A stretch of DNA of 64,000 nt. Source: Alopecurus myosuroides (taxonomy: Eukaryota; Streptophyta; Magnoliopsida; Poales; Poaceae). Below are positions 46,132 to 57,641 of this stretch, in pieces. The notes under the pieces are model-generated. The model searched no databases. It was not told where the DNA came from and was given only the letters and a program-made list of their open reading frames with translations. A program made the translations under genes and the position numbers. Position 1 is the first letter of the stretch. Each line of letters opens with the position of its first letter. Where the stretch lies: NCBI GenBank assembly GCA_028641055.1, contig CM054061.1:55036081-55100080 (forward strand), given 5' to 3'.

Positions 46132-49100
46132 TCAAGTGAAGTTGGAAGAATCGATGACGTTTAGTTCATTCCTCAACGCTCGAAATCTTGGTTCATCAAG
46201 GGCCTTCGTGAAAATATCGGCAAGTTGATCCGTGGTGGAGACATATGAGAGATCAATATCACCTTTCTCAACATGATCCCGAATAAAGTGATGACGGATC
46301 TCAATATGCTTCGTCTTGGAGTGAAGAACCGGGTTGTAGGCGATCTTGATAGCACTCTCATTATCACAAAGAAGAGGCACCTTGTCAAAGTGAATACCAT
46401 AATCCTTCAAGGTTTGCCTCATCCATAGCAATTGGGCACAACAACTTGCCGCGGAGATATACTCGGCCTCGGTGGTGGAGAGAGCAATGCAATTTTGCTT
46501 CTTGGAAGACCAACAAACCAAGGAGCGGCCAAGGAATTGGCAACCCCCGGATGTGGACTTCCTATCCGTCTTCTCTCCCGCATAATCCGCATCCGAATAA
46601 CCAATGAGTTGGAAGCTTGAACCCTTGGGGTACCAAAGACCGAAATTTGGGGTATGAACTAGATATCGAAAGATTCGTTTCACGGCTTCCAAATGACTTT
46701 GCCTCGGAGAGGCTTGAAACCTTGCACATTTACCTACGCTATACATGATATCGGGTCTAGATGCACAAAGGTAGAGCAAAGAGCCAATCATGGAGCGGTA
46801 TACCTTTTGATCTACCTCTTTCCCATTAGGGTCGGGTTTCAAGTCGGTGGTCGTGGACATAGGGGTCTTCATAGGTTTGGCATCATTCATATTGAATCTC
46901 TTGAGCATGTCTTGAGTATATTTGGCTTGTTTGATGAAAGTTCCTTCATAATATTGATTCACTTCAAAGCCAAGAAAGAACTCCAACTCTCCCATCATAG
47001 ACATCTCAAACCTATCGGTCATAAGCTTGCAAAACTCCTCATTGAACAAAGTGTTAGTAGACCCAAAAATGATGTCATCCACATAGAGTTGGCATATAAA
47101 CAAGTCACCTCCAACCGTCTTGGTAAAGAGGGTAGGATCGATTAAACCAACATTAAACCCGCGATCTACTAGAAACTCTTTAAGGTGCTCATACCACGCA
47201 CGTGGAGCTTGTTTAAGTCCATAGAGCGCCTTATCAAGTTTATAGACATGATCGGGGTGGTTGGGATCCTCGAAACCCGGAGGTTGCTTGACATATACTA
47301 ACTCATTAATGGGACCATTAAGAAAAGCACTTTTGACATCCATTTGTTGTAATTTGAAGTTATGATGAGATGCATAAGCAAGTAAGATACGAATGGATTC
47401 AAGGCGAGCTACGGGGGCAAAGGTTTCACCGAAATCGATACCTTCGACTTGAGAAAAACCTTGGGCCACCAATCTTGCCTTGTTGCGAATGACAATACCA
47501 TCTTTGTCTTGCTTGTTCTTGAACACCCATTTGGTACCAATGACATTTTTGCAATCCTTGGGTCTTGGCACTAATTTCCACACCTTGTTGCGCTCGAAGT
47601 TATTGAGTTCATCATGCATGGATTCAAGCCAATCTTGATCTTCGAGAGCTTCATATACCTTCTTGGGTTCAATGAAGGAGACAAATGCATGAGCCTTGCT
47701 AAAATCCGCCAATTGCCTTCTAGTGACCACTCTTCCACGAACTTGACCAAGAATCATGTCCTCCGTGTGGCCCGCTCGTTCAAGATTCTCTAGCCTTCTC
47801 TTTGCTCTTCGAGCCAATATCTCCTCCAAAGATTCCTTGGATATGGATTGAGAATCACCTTCTTCATCGGAGACATGTCCATCTTCATTTTGTCCTTGAT
47901 CAATAATGGGTGATGAATCACCACTAGGTTGAGCATTCTCAACAATAATAGAATCTTGATCATGATTGAGGTGTGTTGCTTGGCCTTGTTCATTAGCTTG
48001 GCCTTGATCGTTAGCTTGAGGGCTTGGTGCATCTTGTTGGATTGCTTGATCATCAATGGGTGTAGTCAATGGCTCCACTTGAGTGGGGCATAGTCCTTCT
48101 CCCTCCGTCATCCGGTGTCCCTCAATGGGGATTATTTCACCAATCCCCATTCTTCTTATGACGATGGGAGGAATTGCATCTCCTACAACACCATGATCTA
48201 TACGCCCCCCTTGGGAGCCATTATCCTCATCAAACACCACGTCTATAGCTTCTTCAACTTGTCCGGTGGACTTGTTGTAGACTCTATAGGCGTGAGCGTT
48301 TGTGGCATAACCAACAAAAATGCCCTCATAAGATCTAGTCTCAAATTTTGACAACCGTTTACCTTTCTTGCGAATGAAGCACTTGCAACCGAAGACCTTG
48401 AAGTAAGATACATCCGGTTTCTTACCCGTGAGAATCTCATAGGGGGTCTTGTTCAAGATCTTGCGAAGATATAACCGGTTGGTGGCGTGACATGCGGTGG
48501 AGACGGCTTCGGCCCAAAAGTTATAGGGAGAAGAGAACTCCGCAATCATAGTTCTAGCCGCATCCATCAAAGTCCGGTTCTTTCTCTCCGCAACACCATT
48601 TTGTTGAGGGGTATAAGGAGTGGAGTATTGATGAGCAATGCCCTCTTCACTAAGAAAACCCTCAACGGTGTAGTTCTTGAACTCCGAGCCATTATCACTC
48701 CGGATAGCCAATATGGTAGCATTGTGTTGGCGCTCAACTAGAGTGATGAACTCGATGACTCTACTTTGAGTTTCACTTTTCCTCTTGAAGAAATACACCC
48801 AACAATATCTTGAATAGTCATCCACAATTACCAAACAATACTTCTTTCCTCCGAGACTATCATAGGATAGTGGACCAAAGAGATCTAAGTGAATGAGCTC
48901 GAGAATTCTTGTAGTGGAGATAGATGTCTTGGTTGGGTGTTGTTCTCCATGTTGCTTCCCAAAGGTGCAAGAGCTACACACACGATCTTTAGCAAATTTA
49001 GCTTTGGTTAGTCCTAGAACGTGATTGCCACTTTGGAGATCATGCAACATTCTCATATTGGTGTGGGCTAGTCGGCGATGCCAAAGCCATCCCACATCAA

Positions 49101-49506
49101 CTTTAGCCATTAGGCATGTCGCGGCACACGTGTCTTCTTTAGAGAAGTCCACTACATACATGCCGTTCTCGACAAACCCAACAAAGGCTACTTTAAGAGA
49201 TGTCTCCCAAGTGACAATCACACTCTCTTTATTAAAGAACGAGGTGAAAACACAATTCGCAAGTTGAAGAACGGACATCAAATTATAGCCAAGGGACTCA
49301 ACAAGGAGAACATTCTCAATTGATAAATCATTTGAGATTGCTACCTTGCCTCGTCCCAATACCTTAAGCTCGGACTTATCACCAATAGTGACGCAATTGA
49401 GATGAGGTAGAGGAGGTTCAAGATTGCTTATTGCGTCAAGGCTTCCGGTCATATGTTGGGATGCACCACTATCCACTGTCCATTTGTTAGACCCGGAAGC
49501 ATTTCC
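46132..49506 (-). CDS. C2 pol: protease, integrase, reverse transcriptase, RNase H
   Basis: This polyprotein cuts itself, copies the RNA genome and integrates the DNA. The frame opens after a TAG at 49507-49509 and has no initiating ATG before the conserved protease motif. The domain order is Copia type: aspartic protease D-S-G-A-S (codons near 49473), His/Cys zinc region before integrase (about residues 130-170), integrase with H-L-D-L-F-G-P, S-D-N-G-S-E-F and the G-V-A-E-R-K-N glutamate (D-D-E, about residues 190-300), RT with [18 protein letters not shown] and Y-V-D-D (about residue 795), and RNase H with D-A-D-Y-A-G and T-E-A-E-Y. It ends D-S-S-N-F, as in SIRE elements. No stop or frameshift interrupts the roughly 1120 codons. 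Confidence 0.92.
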   Translation of the reverse strand, partial: GNASGSNKWTVDSGASQHMTGSLDAISNLEPPLPHLNCVTIGDKSELKVLGRGKVAISNDLSIENVLLVESLGYNLMSVLQLANCVFTSFFNKESVIVTWETSLKVAFVGFVENGMYVVDFSKEDTCAATCLMAKVDVGWLWHRRLAHTNMRMLHDLQSGNHVLGLTKAKFAKDRVCSSCTFGKQHGEQHPTKTSISTTRILELIHLDLFGPLSYDSLGGKKYCLVIVDDYSRYCWVYFFKRKSETQSRVIEFITLVERQHNATILAIRSDNGSEFKNYTVEGFLSEEGIAHQYSTPYTPQQNGVAERKNRTLMDAARTMIAEFSSPYNFWAEAVSTACHATNRLYLRKILNKTPYEILTGKKPDVSYFKVFGCKCFIRKKGKRLSKFETRSYEGIFVGYATNAHAYRVYNKSTGQVEEAIDVVFDEDNGSQGGRIDHGVVGDAIPPIVIRRMGIGEIIPIEGHRMTEGEGLCPTQVEPLTTPIDDQAIQQDAPSPQANDQGQANEQGQATHLNHDQDSIIVENAQPSGDSSPIIDQGQNEDGHVSDEEGDSQSISKESLEEILARRAKRRLENLERAGHTEDMILGQVRGRVVTRRQLADFSKAHAFVSFIEPKKVYEALEDQDWLESMHDELNNFERNKVWKLVPRPKDCKNVIGTKWVFKNKQDKDGIVIRNKARLVAQGFSQVEGIDFGETFAPVARLESIRILLAYASHHNFKLQQMDVKSAFLNGPINELVYVKQPPGFEDPNHPDHVYKLDKALYGLKQAPRAWYEHLKEFLVDRGFNVGLIDPTLFTKTVGGDLFICQLYVDDIIFGSTNTLFNEEFCKLMTDRFEMSMMGELEFFLGFEVNQYYEGTFIKQAKYTQDMLKRFNMNDAKPMKTPMSTTTDLKPDPNGKEVDQKVYRSMIGSLLYLCASRPDIMYSVGKCARFQASPRQSHLEAVKRIFRYLVHTPNFGLWYPKGSSFQLIGYSDADYAGEKTDRKSTSGGCQFLGRSLVCWSSKKQNCIALSTTEAEYISAASCCAQLLWMRQTLKDYGIHFDKVPLLCDNESAIKIAYNPVLHSKTKHIEIRHHFIRDHVEKGDIDLSYVSTTDQLADIFTKALDEPRFRALRNELNVIDSSNFT

Positions 49507-49516
49507 CTACAAGAGA

Positions 49517-51029
49517 TCAATTTCTTGATTTAGGTACCCATCCTTCAATGGGTCCTCTTTTGTTAGTAACAAGGGTCTTAGGAACCCAAATAGTCCAATG
49601 ATAATCATCACCATAAGAAGTACCAACGTATTTAGCATAAACATGTCCATCCCTAGATTTCATAAGAACATAAGATGGATTATATTTTCCGGCGAAATCA
49701 TTATGAGTGATGCTCCCCCTAGAGGTATCACCACCCATAATGGCATTGGTCTCCTTTTCTTTGGTCACCTCACCCTCTTTTACAAAAACAACATTTTGAG
49801 GGGGAGCGGTGACATTCTTGGATGTCTTCTTTGACTTGGAAATAAACCCAAGTCCCTCTTTACCTTTCTTGGCACCTTGAGAGCTTATTGCATCGTTGAG
49901 AATTCTTTCCTTCCCTACATTGTTAGTCGTAGAGGAAGAGGTAGGTGCAATAACAACGCTATTTGATGAAGATGCAACATGCTTATTTGATTGTTGAGCT
50001 AGAAGCTTGATTCGAGACTTGGCAAGTTTGTCATGAATTTCCTTAAGAGATTTAAACTCTTCTTTTAGTTTGTCATGTTCCTTGTCAAGTTTTTCATGAG
50101 CTATTCCTAGCTTCAACTCTTCCTCTTCAAATTCTTTAAGCAAAACAAGAGATTTGGCATGTTCTTTCTTAAGTTTGGCAAGAGATTTTTCATTGTCTTT
50201 CCTAAGCTTAGAAACACTAATAGCATAAGAGTCTTGTAAACTAGATAGTCTTTCTTCAAGAGAGGCTCTCATGGATCTTTCCTTTTCAAGAGCCTTAATT
50301 AGTTCACCATCATGATTCTCATTGGTACCACCATGATTCTCCAAGGTCATGATGATTTCCTCTTTCTCATCAATGAGAGAGTTGGCATCATCAAGTTGCC
50401 TTAGGAGAGTTTTTACTTTTTCTTTAGTTTCACCTTCAAGACTACTCAACCAAGACCCTAGGTTCTTAGCCTCCTCATCTTCACCAATGTTTTCAACACA
50501 ATCCAATAATGAGGGAGAGGTAGTGGTAATAGACTTGGAGGTGGAAGTTATTACCGCGGTGGCTTTTGCCATGAGACATGTAGGTCGGATCGATGTCTTC
50601 TCATTGGGAGATTCAAATAGAGAGACCGATGAAGAGGAAGAGGTAGCTATGGCGACGTGGGCAACACCTACGACTTCATCTTCTCCTTCATCTCCGGAGT
50701 AGTATGTCTCCAATGTGGGGCCTTCTTGAACATATAGAGCCCTTGGAACCCTTCTAGCGAGGTTCTTGTTTTGTGGAGCTTTGTTCTTGTCCTTGCGAAC
50801 AAGCTTCCCTTCATTCTCTTCTCTTGGCTCAAAGGGACACTCTTTGACGAAGTGGTTTGCACTTCCACAATTATAACATGTCCTTGGCCGTTCCCCTTTC
50901 TTCCTAAAGATCTTGTTCCTTGAAGGTCTTGGGGCACCGGCTTTGTGAGCCTCCCATCTCTTCCAATACCCTTGCATGGCAAGAGCAATACATTTATGGG
51001 CACCCTTGTATGTATCCTCATAGTCCTCC

Positions 51030-51062
<33 letters not shown>

Positions 51063-52180
51063 ACTTCTTCAATCTTGGCCATTGATCTAGACTTCAAGGC
51101 AAGGTTGGGAGACTTTCCATGTCCTCTAGAGCGAGCAAGAGCATCATCCGCACTTTTGTGAGATAAGGATATAGCAATGAACTCACTAAGCACTCCAATG
51201 GAGTTAAGGGAGTTGTAGTCGGATCTTGTTCGAATGCTAGTGGAGAGGTTCTTCTCAAATGGAGTTATGGCCTTGACAAACTTCCTCTTGATCCATTCAT
51301 CCGAGATTTCCTCTTTCCCAAAATCTCTTAGTTGATTGCCAAGAGTGACAACTCTTCTATATAGCTCCTCGGGACTCTCGTCTTCAAGCATGACGAAGTT
51401 CTCGGACTTGTCGAGAGCAACATCATATTTTGATGATTGAATGCTAGCATTTCCTTGGAACAAGGAGTCAAGTTTATCCCATGCTTCCTTGGCGGTCTTC
51501 AAGCCGCGAATGTGCTCAAGATGTTCTCTTGGGAGAGCCTTTTGGATAGTCACAATAGCGGTCTTGTTGAGTTGGAACTCCACGTCCTCTCTTGGGGTCA
51601 AGTTGTTTGGATCATGAGGGTGGAATCCATGAACTACGCTTCTCCATAGAGCGGTGCAACAACCTGAAATATGAGACTCCATATCGAACTTCCATGATGA
51701 GAATTCGTTAGTGTTAAGCATGGGAGGATTTCCAACATTAACCATGTGTGGTATTGTAGCAATAGGGTGGATAGAATCGTAATTGGGAGGCGGTGGAACT
51801 TTAGAGTTAGACCCCGAACCGTTAGCCGATTGAGACTTGGAGCCCTCGGAGTTCCCACTACTCTTAGCCTTTTTATCGGCTTTTGCTTTGGCTTTCGCCT
51901 TAGCTAAGGCGATGTTAGCTTCCATTTCATCAATGTCCGGAATGGATTCTTCATCCGAGCTAACATCGTTGGTAGTGAGAGGTGCTTCCTCGGACTCCTT
52001 GGTTCTCCCCATCAATACCTCCATCATTTTCTTGATGCTAGAAACCTCCGTACTGACAGTAGAGCTAACCTTAGACATTTCGGCTTGGAGAATTCCAACC
52101 GAGTCTTGTAGGTTAGATATACTGTCGGACATCTTGGAGATTTCCGCACTAGAACTACCGGGGGTATTTTCATCGACCAT
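49517..52180 (-). CDS. C2 gag polyprotein, 887 aa
   Basis: This structural protein forms the particle around the element RNA. The ATG at 52180 is the first after the primer site. In order it has an N-terminal coiled coil, a Ser/Lys-rich region, the UBN2-type gag domain (about residues 150-370), a run of ten Asp codons (TCATCA repeats on the + strand, 51024-51060), a CCHC zinc knuckle C-Y-N-C-G-S-A-N-H-F-V-K-E-C (about 434-447), and a long coiled coil (about 600-760). It ends in two W-V-P-K motifs at TGA 49517-49519. Its length and order fit SIRE-type gag, which is longer than that of most Copia elements. Pol lies in the next frame without overlap. Confidence 0.92.
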
Positions 52181-52218
52181 TGTACTCTTAGGCGGTTAAG
52201 CCCTTAGTAAGAGCCGAG

Positions 52219-52230
52219 GCTCTGATACCA
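52219..52230 (-). promoter_or_regulatory. C2 primer-binding site (initiator Met tRNA)
   Basis: On the - strand TGGTATCAGAGC begins two bases inside the 5' LTR. This matches the 3' end of initiator methionine tRNA, the standard Copia primer. Confidence 0.93.
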
Positions 52231-52939
52231 ATTGAAAGTGCACTATGATCAACTAGAGGGGGGGGGGGGGGTGAATAGGTTGACTACCAATTTTTCTTTT
52301 CTTTTCCTTTTAAGGGGCTTAGTAAGATAAGATACGATTCTCTAGATGTGCAACTAAGTGAACAACCTATGTGAAGAGAGTAGTATGCGCAACGGAAGTA
52401 AAGCGTAAGGTAGTAAAGCAAACAACAAGTGTAAACAAGGAGACAAGGATATGTTTCACCGTAGTTCCTTCTCAAAGAGAAGTACGTCTACGTTGGAGAG
52501 GTGGGGAGCCACCTAGGCGCTCCTCAATAGCACGGTTGTGCACACCTTGTTCTCCTTGAGCTTCTCCGGTGAGGGAGATGCTCGTTTCCACTATGAGGTC
52601 GACTTGAAGGCGTTGACCAAACCTTTACAAGGGCTTGAGGTCACTCCACAAGGATGGAGGCTCTCAAGCAATCCGTAGCTTCTTGCAACAAGGTGGAAAC
52701 TACAAGCACGAGATCTACTAAGGTTTCTAGGCCTCAAGTAGGATTCTAGATCTACTAGGTTGTGGTGGATGGATTTGAGATTCCTTTGGTGGAAGTGTGG
52801 ATCTAGGTCTCCTCTAGCTCTCCACCAAGTTTGGGAGTGATTGGGTGGACGGAGAGGGAGATCTAAGAGGTTGAAGCTTTCATTAATGGCTAGGAGAGAG
52901 AGTGGGAAAAGCTTGGCATTTATGAGGTAGGTGAAGGGG

Positions 52940-52947
52940 TATTTATA
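52940..52947 (-). promoter_or_regulatory. C2 LTR TATA box
   Basis: On the - strand TATAAATA lies in an AGTATAAATACCCC context, downstream of the GC-rich array (52983-53424), as expected for the U3 promoter. The same motif is at 42404-42411 in the 3' LTR. Confidence 0.75.
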
Positions 52948-52982
52948 CTCTTGGCCACGAAGTAGCCGTTTGCAGTCCAGGG

Positions 52983-53424
52983 CACCGGAGGCTCCGGTGG
53001 TTTCACCGGAGGCTCCGGTGGGTCTTCTTTGCACTGCGCAGTTGCGCAGTGCTTTATCCTTTGCGCGCTGCTGAGGAGGCCGGAGGCTCCGGTGGATCGA
53101 GCGGAGGTTCCGCCCACCGGACCCACACCGGAGGCTCCGGTGGGACCTCCGCCACTTTCCAACAGAAGGGGTAGCTAGCGGAGCTACCACCGGATCCTCC
53201 ACCGGAGTCCATTTGCACTAGGACCAGGGGGCCACCGGATGTCCACCGGAGCCTCCGGTGGAACCTCCGCCACTTTCCAACAGAAGGGTATTTCGGCGGA
53301 GGAACCACCGGATGTGCACCGGAATCTATTTGTGCACAGGTTGAGGGCTGAGCCTCCGGTGGATTCACCGGAGCCTCCGGTGGATTTCCCGGAGCCTCCG
53401 GTGGGTTCACCGGAGCTTCCGCCC
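52983..53424. repeat. CCGGAGNCTCCGG array in C2 5' LTR
   Basis: At least eight copies or half-copies of CACCGGAGGCTCCGGTGG-like units. An identical array is at 42447-42888. It sits immediately upstream of the TATA box on the - strand. Confidence 0.88.
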
Positions 53425-54312
53425 CTGCACATTTTGGTTCCCTGGCTTCCTTTCTCTTAGCACTTTTCGAATATCTCAAGCATTAGCCCCATAGATATAG
53501 TGAACCTAATAACCTGGGCATTTTCATCATTTGAACAAACATTAGATCAAACAAATATGTTGTCATATAATTACCAAAACGGACGATGATCTTTCAGATG
53601 GGGGCCTCCTCCTCGTCGTCCTCGAACAGCTCGTCCCCAGGGTGGACGTAGCTCGCCTGGCCGTTCTCGTTGATCATGTTCGACATGTGCCCCTCGATCT
53701 CCTCCCTCGTTATCTCCGTGGGCTGTGTCTCCATGTCCTACAATTCGTCGAACAGGTTGCGGGGTACCGGACGAACGGCCGGCGGGGGACGGTGGGCGGC
53801 TTTGCTCGACGGGGCAGTCGACATGCCGGACACGGGGGCCGTGTTCAGGTCGATGGAGACCCTGGTTCCGACCGGCGAGGAGTCCTCCATGTCCACCGAG
53901 AAGAAGGGCGGCGGCGTCGGGTCACGGCCTGGTAGGAAGCCGTACGCTGGCGCGGGCGATCCCGCCGTTGGCCGCGCGTTCAGGAGGGTGCTCCGCGGCC
54001 GGGCGGTGGCGGCGGCGGCAGCTGCTACGTCGGCCATGGCTAGGGCAGTGGAGTGGATGAGGGTGGGAGAGGAAAGGGCAAATGTTTCTCCCTTTTGGTA
54101 TGGGCCACGGCGGGATTTCGGGACACATATTGTTGTCCCAAGCTGTCCGGAGACTGCTCAAAACTGGACCAAATTTGGTCAGGATTTGAGCATCCGGGGA
54201 CAAAAAAACGGACCGCGGTCCGTTTGAACAGCCCCGCTAGGGCCTGGTTCCGACCCAAACTGCTCAAATCCGGCCAGTCCGGGCCAAATGAGCAGCCCCG
54301 CTGGAGATGTCC

Positions 54313-54634
54313 TAAAACCGTGCTCGCAACACCATCAACGGCCGGTGTTGCTCACTCTCTCCCTCCCTCCCACTGGAAGCAATACTTGTTGTGGTAATTA
54401 TGATACACTGATTGGAAAACACATAAGCGGAAACCAGAAATGGAGCCTGAGCTTCATCGTCGCTTTCTTGCTAGAAATGGAGTTGAGCGGCGGCAATCCC
54501 ACTGCTGACAAGGTCGCTGTATCTGCTGCCGAAAACCGTGCTCGCAACACCATCAACGAACGGCACTGGTTGCTCACTCTCTCCCTCCCTCCCACTGGAA
54601 GCAATACTTATTGTGGTAATTATGATACACTGAT
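54313..54634. repeat. Tandem duplication: rest of unit A (54313-54412) and unit B (54413-54634)
   Basis: Unit B is an uninterrupted copy of about 222 bp. Unit A is the same sequence cut by H1. They differ at few positions (for example ACGGCCGGTG against ACGAACGGCACTGG), and both end AATTATGATACACTGAT. Confidence 0.9.
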
Positions 54635-55165
54635 CCACTCGAGTAGATATCAATTATCTATCTGACAGTGGCAAAGATTCGATCTATTCTGAAGAAATAA
54701 ATAAAGCTTGGCCCGGCGACTCTTACAGTATTGTTGTGGTACTATGCTAGTACAAGCATGAATCAAGCAAAGGTACCAATCATGTAGGGCCAAGGGATCC
54801 ACTACCCCAATTATTTAGCTCCACGTACGTCCGTCCGTCCGTCAGGTCACACCACGTCACCACCACAAAATATCTCCCCGATCTCTACCACTATAGACAG
54901 ACAGACACCAGAGCCTGGCCGCGGCATCGGCGGCCCGTTCGTACGCAGTATAGAGGAGCTGCCTTGCATCTGCGGCAACAAACAATGCCATCAACAATCT
55001 TTTTATTTCTTCTTGTTTTTGATGAAATGGACAATGCCATCAATAGTGGTGGTAGGCCAGGGTGGAATCTCATGGAAAAACCTTCACCAGGTGAGCACTG
55101 GAAACGTCGAAAGGCAAGTACTGAAGTGGGTTTTCGCAAAACATGATCGAGTTGTTTCCTGGTTG
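54635..55165. other. Intergenic DNA between H1 target and H2
   Basis: No gene or complete transposon is recognised. A short direct repeat of AATGCCATCAA occurs at about 54986 and 55033. Confidence 0.5.
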
Positions 55166-55481
55166 TTAGGGCATCCTCAGCCGTCCCCCGAGCTCCACAA
55201 GCGGAGTTTTTCGCGCCGAAAACGCACCAGTCGTCCCTCGGATCCGGTTTCGCGCCGCTTTTCGTCGTTTTTTCCGCCGTTTCGCGCCGTCGAACTCAGG
55301 CCAAACCCAGCGCGCTGGGTTCGGCCTTGGGGAGCGAAATACGTGCGTGGGCCAGAGCTGTCGGCGACGGAAGACGATTTCCCTCCATTTTTTCGGCGTT
55401 TCCCTCCACTTTCCCCCCTCATGTACCTCTCACCCCACTCCATTCCCGCCATTTGCCACCCACCCCGAGACCTAGACGCCA

Positions 55482-57360
55482 TGGCTCTCGCCCGATTCAC
55501 AGGACCCCGTGCCGCCGCCATCGCCGTATCCATTCCCGCGACCTCCGAGCTCGCCAAGAAACCGGCAAGCCGAGAGCACCGAAGGAGAAGCCGCTCGGCA
55601 TGACCAACAAGGAGTGGATCGCCGAGAGGACGCGCCTGGCAACGGCCAACGTCAAGCGCCGGGGGAGGGAGGCGGTGCAGCGGCAGAGACAGTTGATGGC
55701 GCAGCTGCAGACCGCCGCCGAGGAAGAGGAGGATGAGGAGGAGGATGAGGTGGCGACGGATGAGCCGCCTACTCCGGTCGCAGCCGCAGCGCCGCTCGTC
55801 AAGCGGAAGACCGGCTTCGGCCCCGTCTTCGCCGGATGCAAGAAGTCGCCATCGCCGTCACCACGCCCGTCACTGCACCCGACGCCTGCGTGGTTCGTCG
55901 AAGGCGACCCCCTTGGCGGTTTCAACCCCAACCTCACCTCCCCCTACCATCCGCCGATGATGTATGCCGCCTCGCCGGGCTACGCAACTTCCCCGTCCCA
56001 CCGCCACGCGATCATGGCCGGACTGCAGACCCAGGACAACAGCTACATGGAGGAGATCATCGTGGCCGGCTCGATGGCGGCGGCGGCGAGCCCTGGCTTG
56101 CTCGAGCAGAGCGGTGAGTTTTTCACGCAGGGAGGCGGCGACTACGGCGAAGGATGCTCTGCCGTCACGCAGGCGACGGAGGCGCAGGGTGGCGACGACG
56201 AGGTGGACGAGACGCCGGTAGCGCCAGAGGGGGCAGATCCCGCCGGCGAAAGCCGAAAGCGCCGTGGCCCTGGCCGTCCCCGCAAGGAACCCAAGGCACC
56301 CCCGCCCCCCGTCGAGCCTCGCATCAAGTGGGCGAACAGGGAGGACGTCCTCCTCGCCGAGGCGTGTAAGACGATCAGCATGGACCCGATCGTCGGCGCT
56401 AACCAGCACGTCCACAATTACTGGAAGCGGGTGAAGACGGCGTACGACGAGCGCCGGATGACCGACCCCTACTTCGCCTCATGCGTCACCGACCGCGGGC
56501 AGAAGGCCATGGCGAATCACTGGGCGAACATCCAGGCCTCCTGCAACAAGTGACACGACATTCAGGAGGAGATCTCGATGAGGCCGCAGAGCGGCGCCAA
56601 CCGTGAGATGGAGATCGTCCGGATGCTTGAGGCGTACAAGAACGACGAGGGCTCCGACTTCAAGTTCCTCCACGTCTTCATCGTCATCGAGGGGTGCGAG
56701 AAATGGGCGGAGGTGCGGCGGTCGATCGGCAAGGGCAAGAAGTACGTTCCCGACGCGGTGGTTGCGTGCGCGTCCGAAGGACGTCCGCCGATGGGCCACA
56801 AGAAATCCAAGTGGGCAAGGGACGGCGCGCCGGCAGCGGCAAAGCTCCAGGCGTCCATCGAGACCTGTATCGCCGACGCCCAGGCCCAGGCCGGCAAGAG
56901 GGAGAAGGTCGCCAACCAGAGATGGGCGGCGCTCATGGCCAACTCGCAGGTGAAGATCGACCTCCTCAGGACTGGCACCGCGGCGAAGAAGAGAAACAAC
57001 GACCTCGCCTTCCTCACGGGGGTCGACCCGGCCGCGATGACCCCCAAGGTGAGAGCTTGGTTCCTGGCGCAGTGCACCCTCATCCTGAGCGACATCAGCC
57101 CGACGACGGCCCCGACTACGTCGTCTGGTGGCAGTAGATACACCACCGCGCCGACGAGCACACACGTCGACCTGGAGGATGCCGCGCCCGTCGTCGACAA
57201 GCATGCCGAGCCCGTCGTCGATCTGGAGGATGACGCGCCCGTCGTCGACAAGGATGCCGCGCCCGCCGTCGACCTGGAGGATGCATCTCCCGTCATCGAC
57301 CTGGATGATGCTGCGCAGAGCTCGTCGGCTGCTCCGACGCCGGCCGACGCCTCTGCCTGA
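55482..57360 (+). pseudogene. H2 ORF1: AT-hook, Myb-like and NAM-associated protein, broken
   Basis: The probable start at 55482 is out of frame with the main coding stretch. A one-base loss in the A run near 55557-55560 explains this, after which the frame runs to TGA 56551-56553 and continues in the same frame to TGA 57358-57360. Visible parts are an AT-hook core (R-G-P-G-R-P-R-K, about 56260-56290), a Myb/SANT-like segment (I-K-W-A-N-R-E-D to N-Y-W-K-R-V, about 56320-56450), and a NAM-associated domain (from about 56600). The end carries acidic repeats of V-D-L-E-D-[AD]-[AS]-P-V-[VI]-D (57168-57316). Such ORF1 proteins bind DNA for Harbinger transposition. At least two lesions make this copy inactive. 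Confidence 0.75.
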
Positions 57361-57568
57361 TCGCCTACCTTTGCCCACGCCGCGCGCGCCCGTCTGTGAT
57401 TCGATCTAGACTATTTGATCGCCTACATGTGGCGTTTTTTGTAATATGATTGCCCAAACTATAGCTGCCGTGATCGCCGAACTCGGGCTCTATTTTTTGG
57501 AGCAGGAAAAGGAAGTTTCAAATGCTATCACCGTTCTCTTTTCTGGGTCGCCTAACGGCTGGTAAAAT

Positions 57569-57641
57569 CGCCCCCCCCCCCCAGGTTTTGGTGCGGGGCG
57601 GCGTTATCGCTAAAAAGCGCCGAACTAAAACCTGGGGGGGG
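57569..57641. repeat. Subterminal hairpin in H2
   Basis: Poly(C) followed by CAGGTTTTGGT is repeated in inverse complement as ACTAAAACCTG followed by poly(G), around a loop of about 30 bases, ending 20 bases inside the right terminal repeat. Confidence 0.75.

Larger units (their letters stand above)
41698..53596 (-). mobile_element. C2: complete, very young Copia element (SIRE/Maximus-like), TSD GATGG
   Basis: Both LTRs are full length (41698-43060 and 52233-53596), with TSD GATGG at 41693-41697 and 53597-53601. Reading on the - strand: 5' LTR, initiator-Met primer site (52219-52230), gag (52180-49517), pol (49506-46132), spacer with GC-rich array, spliced third gene (45267-43462), polypurine tract (43061-43072) and 3' LTR. 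The LTRs differ only at 41713/52248 (G/A) and by one G in a G13/G14 run. At the commonly used grass rate of 1.3e-8 substitutions per site per year, one difference in 1363 bp implies tens of thousands of years. All three genes are open. Confidence 0.95.
52233..53596 (-). repeat. C2 5' LTR
   Basis: 1364 bp, nearly identical to 41698-43060. It is followed on the right by GATGG (53597-53601). Confidence 0.95.
40653..54037 (-). pseudogene. H1 ORF1 (Myb-like/NAM-associated type), split by C2
   Basis: Exon 1 begins at ATG 54037 and reaches 53602, where C2 begins (with its GATGG duplication). It resumes at 41697 and ends at donor 41318. The intron is 41244-41317 (GTGAGT...TGTAG), and exon 2 is 41243-40653. 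The frame is continuous across the C2 insertion point once C2 and one TSD copy are disregarded. A TAG at 53738-53740 is the only other break. The part near 41600 has a Myb/SANT-like tryptophan-rich helix region. Exon 2 is a charged, coiled-coil NAM-associated C-terminal domain. Such accessory proteins bind element ends and work with a transposase supplied elsewhere. Confidence 0.8.
40274..54312 (-). mobile_element. H1: PIF/Harbinger element, TSD TAA, split by Copia C2
   Basis: The terminal inverted repeat starts GGACATCTCCAACGGGCTGC at 40274, and the complement of GGACATCTCCAGCGGGGCTG ends at 54312. TAA is duplicated at 40271-40273 and 54313-54315. Without C2 and its duplication, H1 is about 2.1 kb and carries only an ORF1-type gene, no DDE transposase. 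The nearby tandem unit B gives the empty site: it reads GCTGCCGAAAACCG where the H1 target reads GCTGCC-TAA-AACCG. Confidence 0.92.

Noticed and set aside
55870..57378. - strand frames of 181-299 codons in H2
   Set aside because: They are antisense to the ORF1 with AT-hook and Myb-like motifs. High GC lengthens all frames here.
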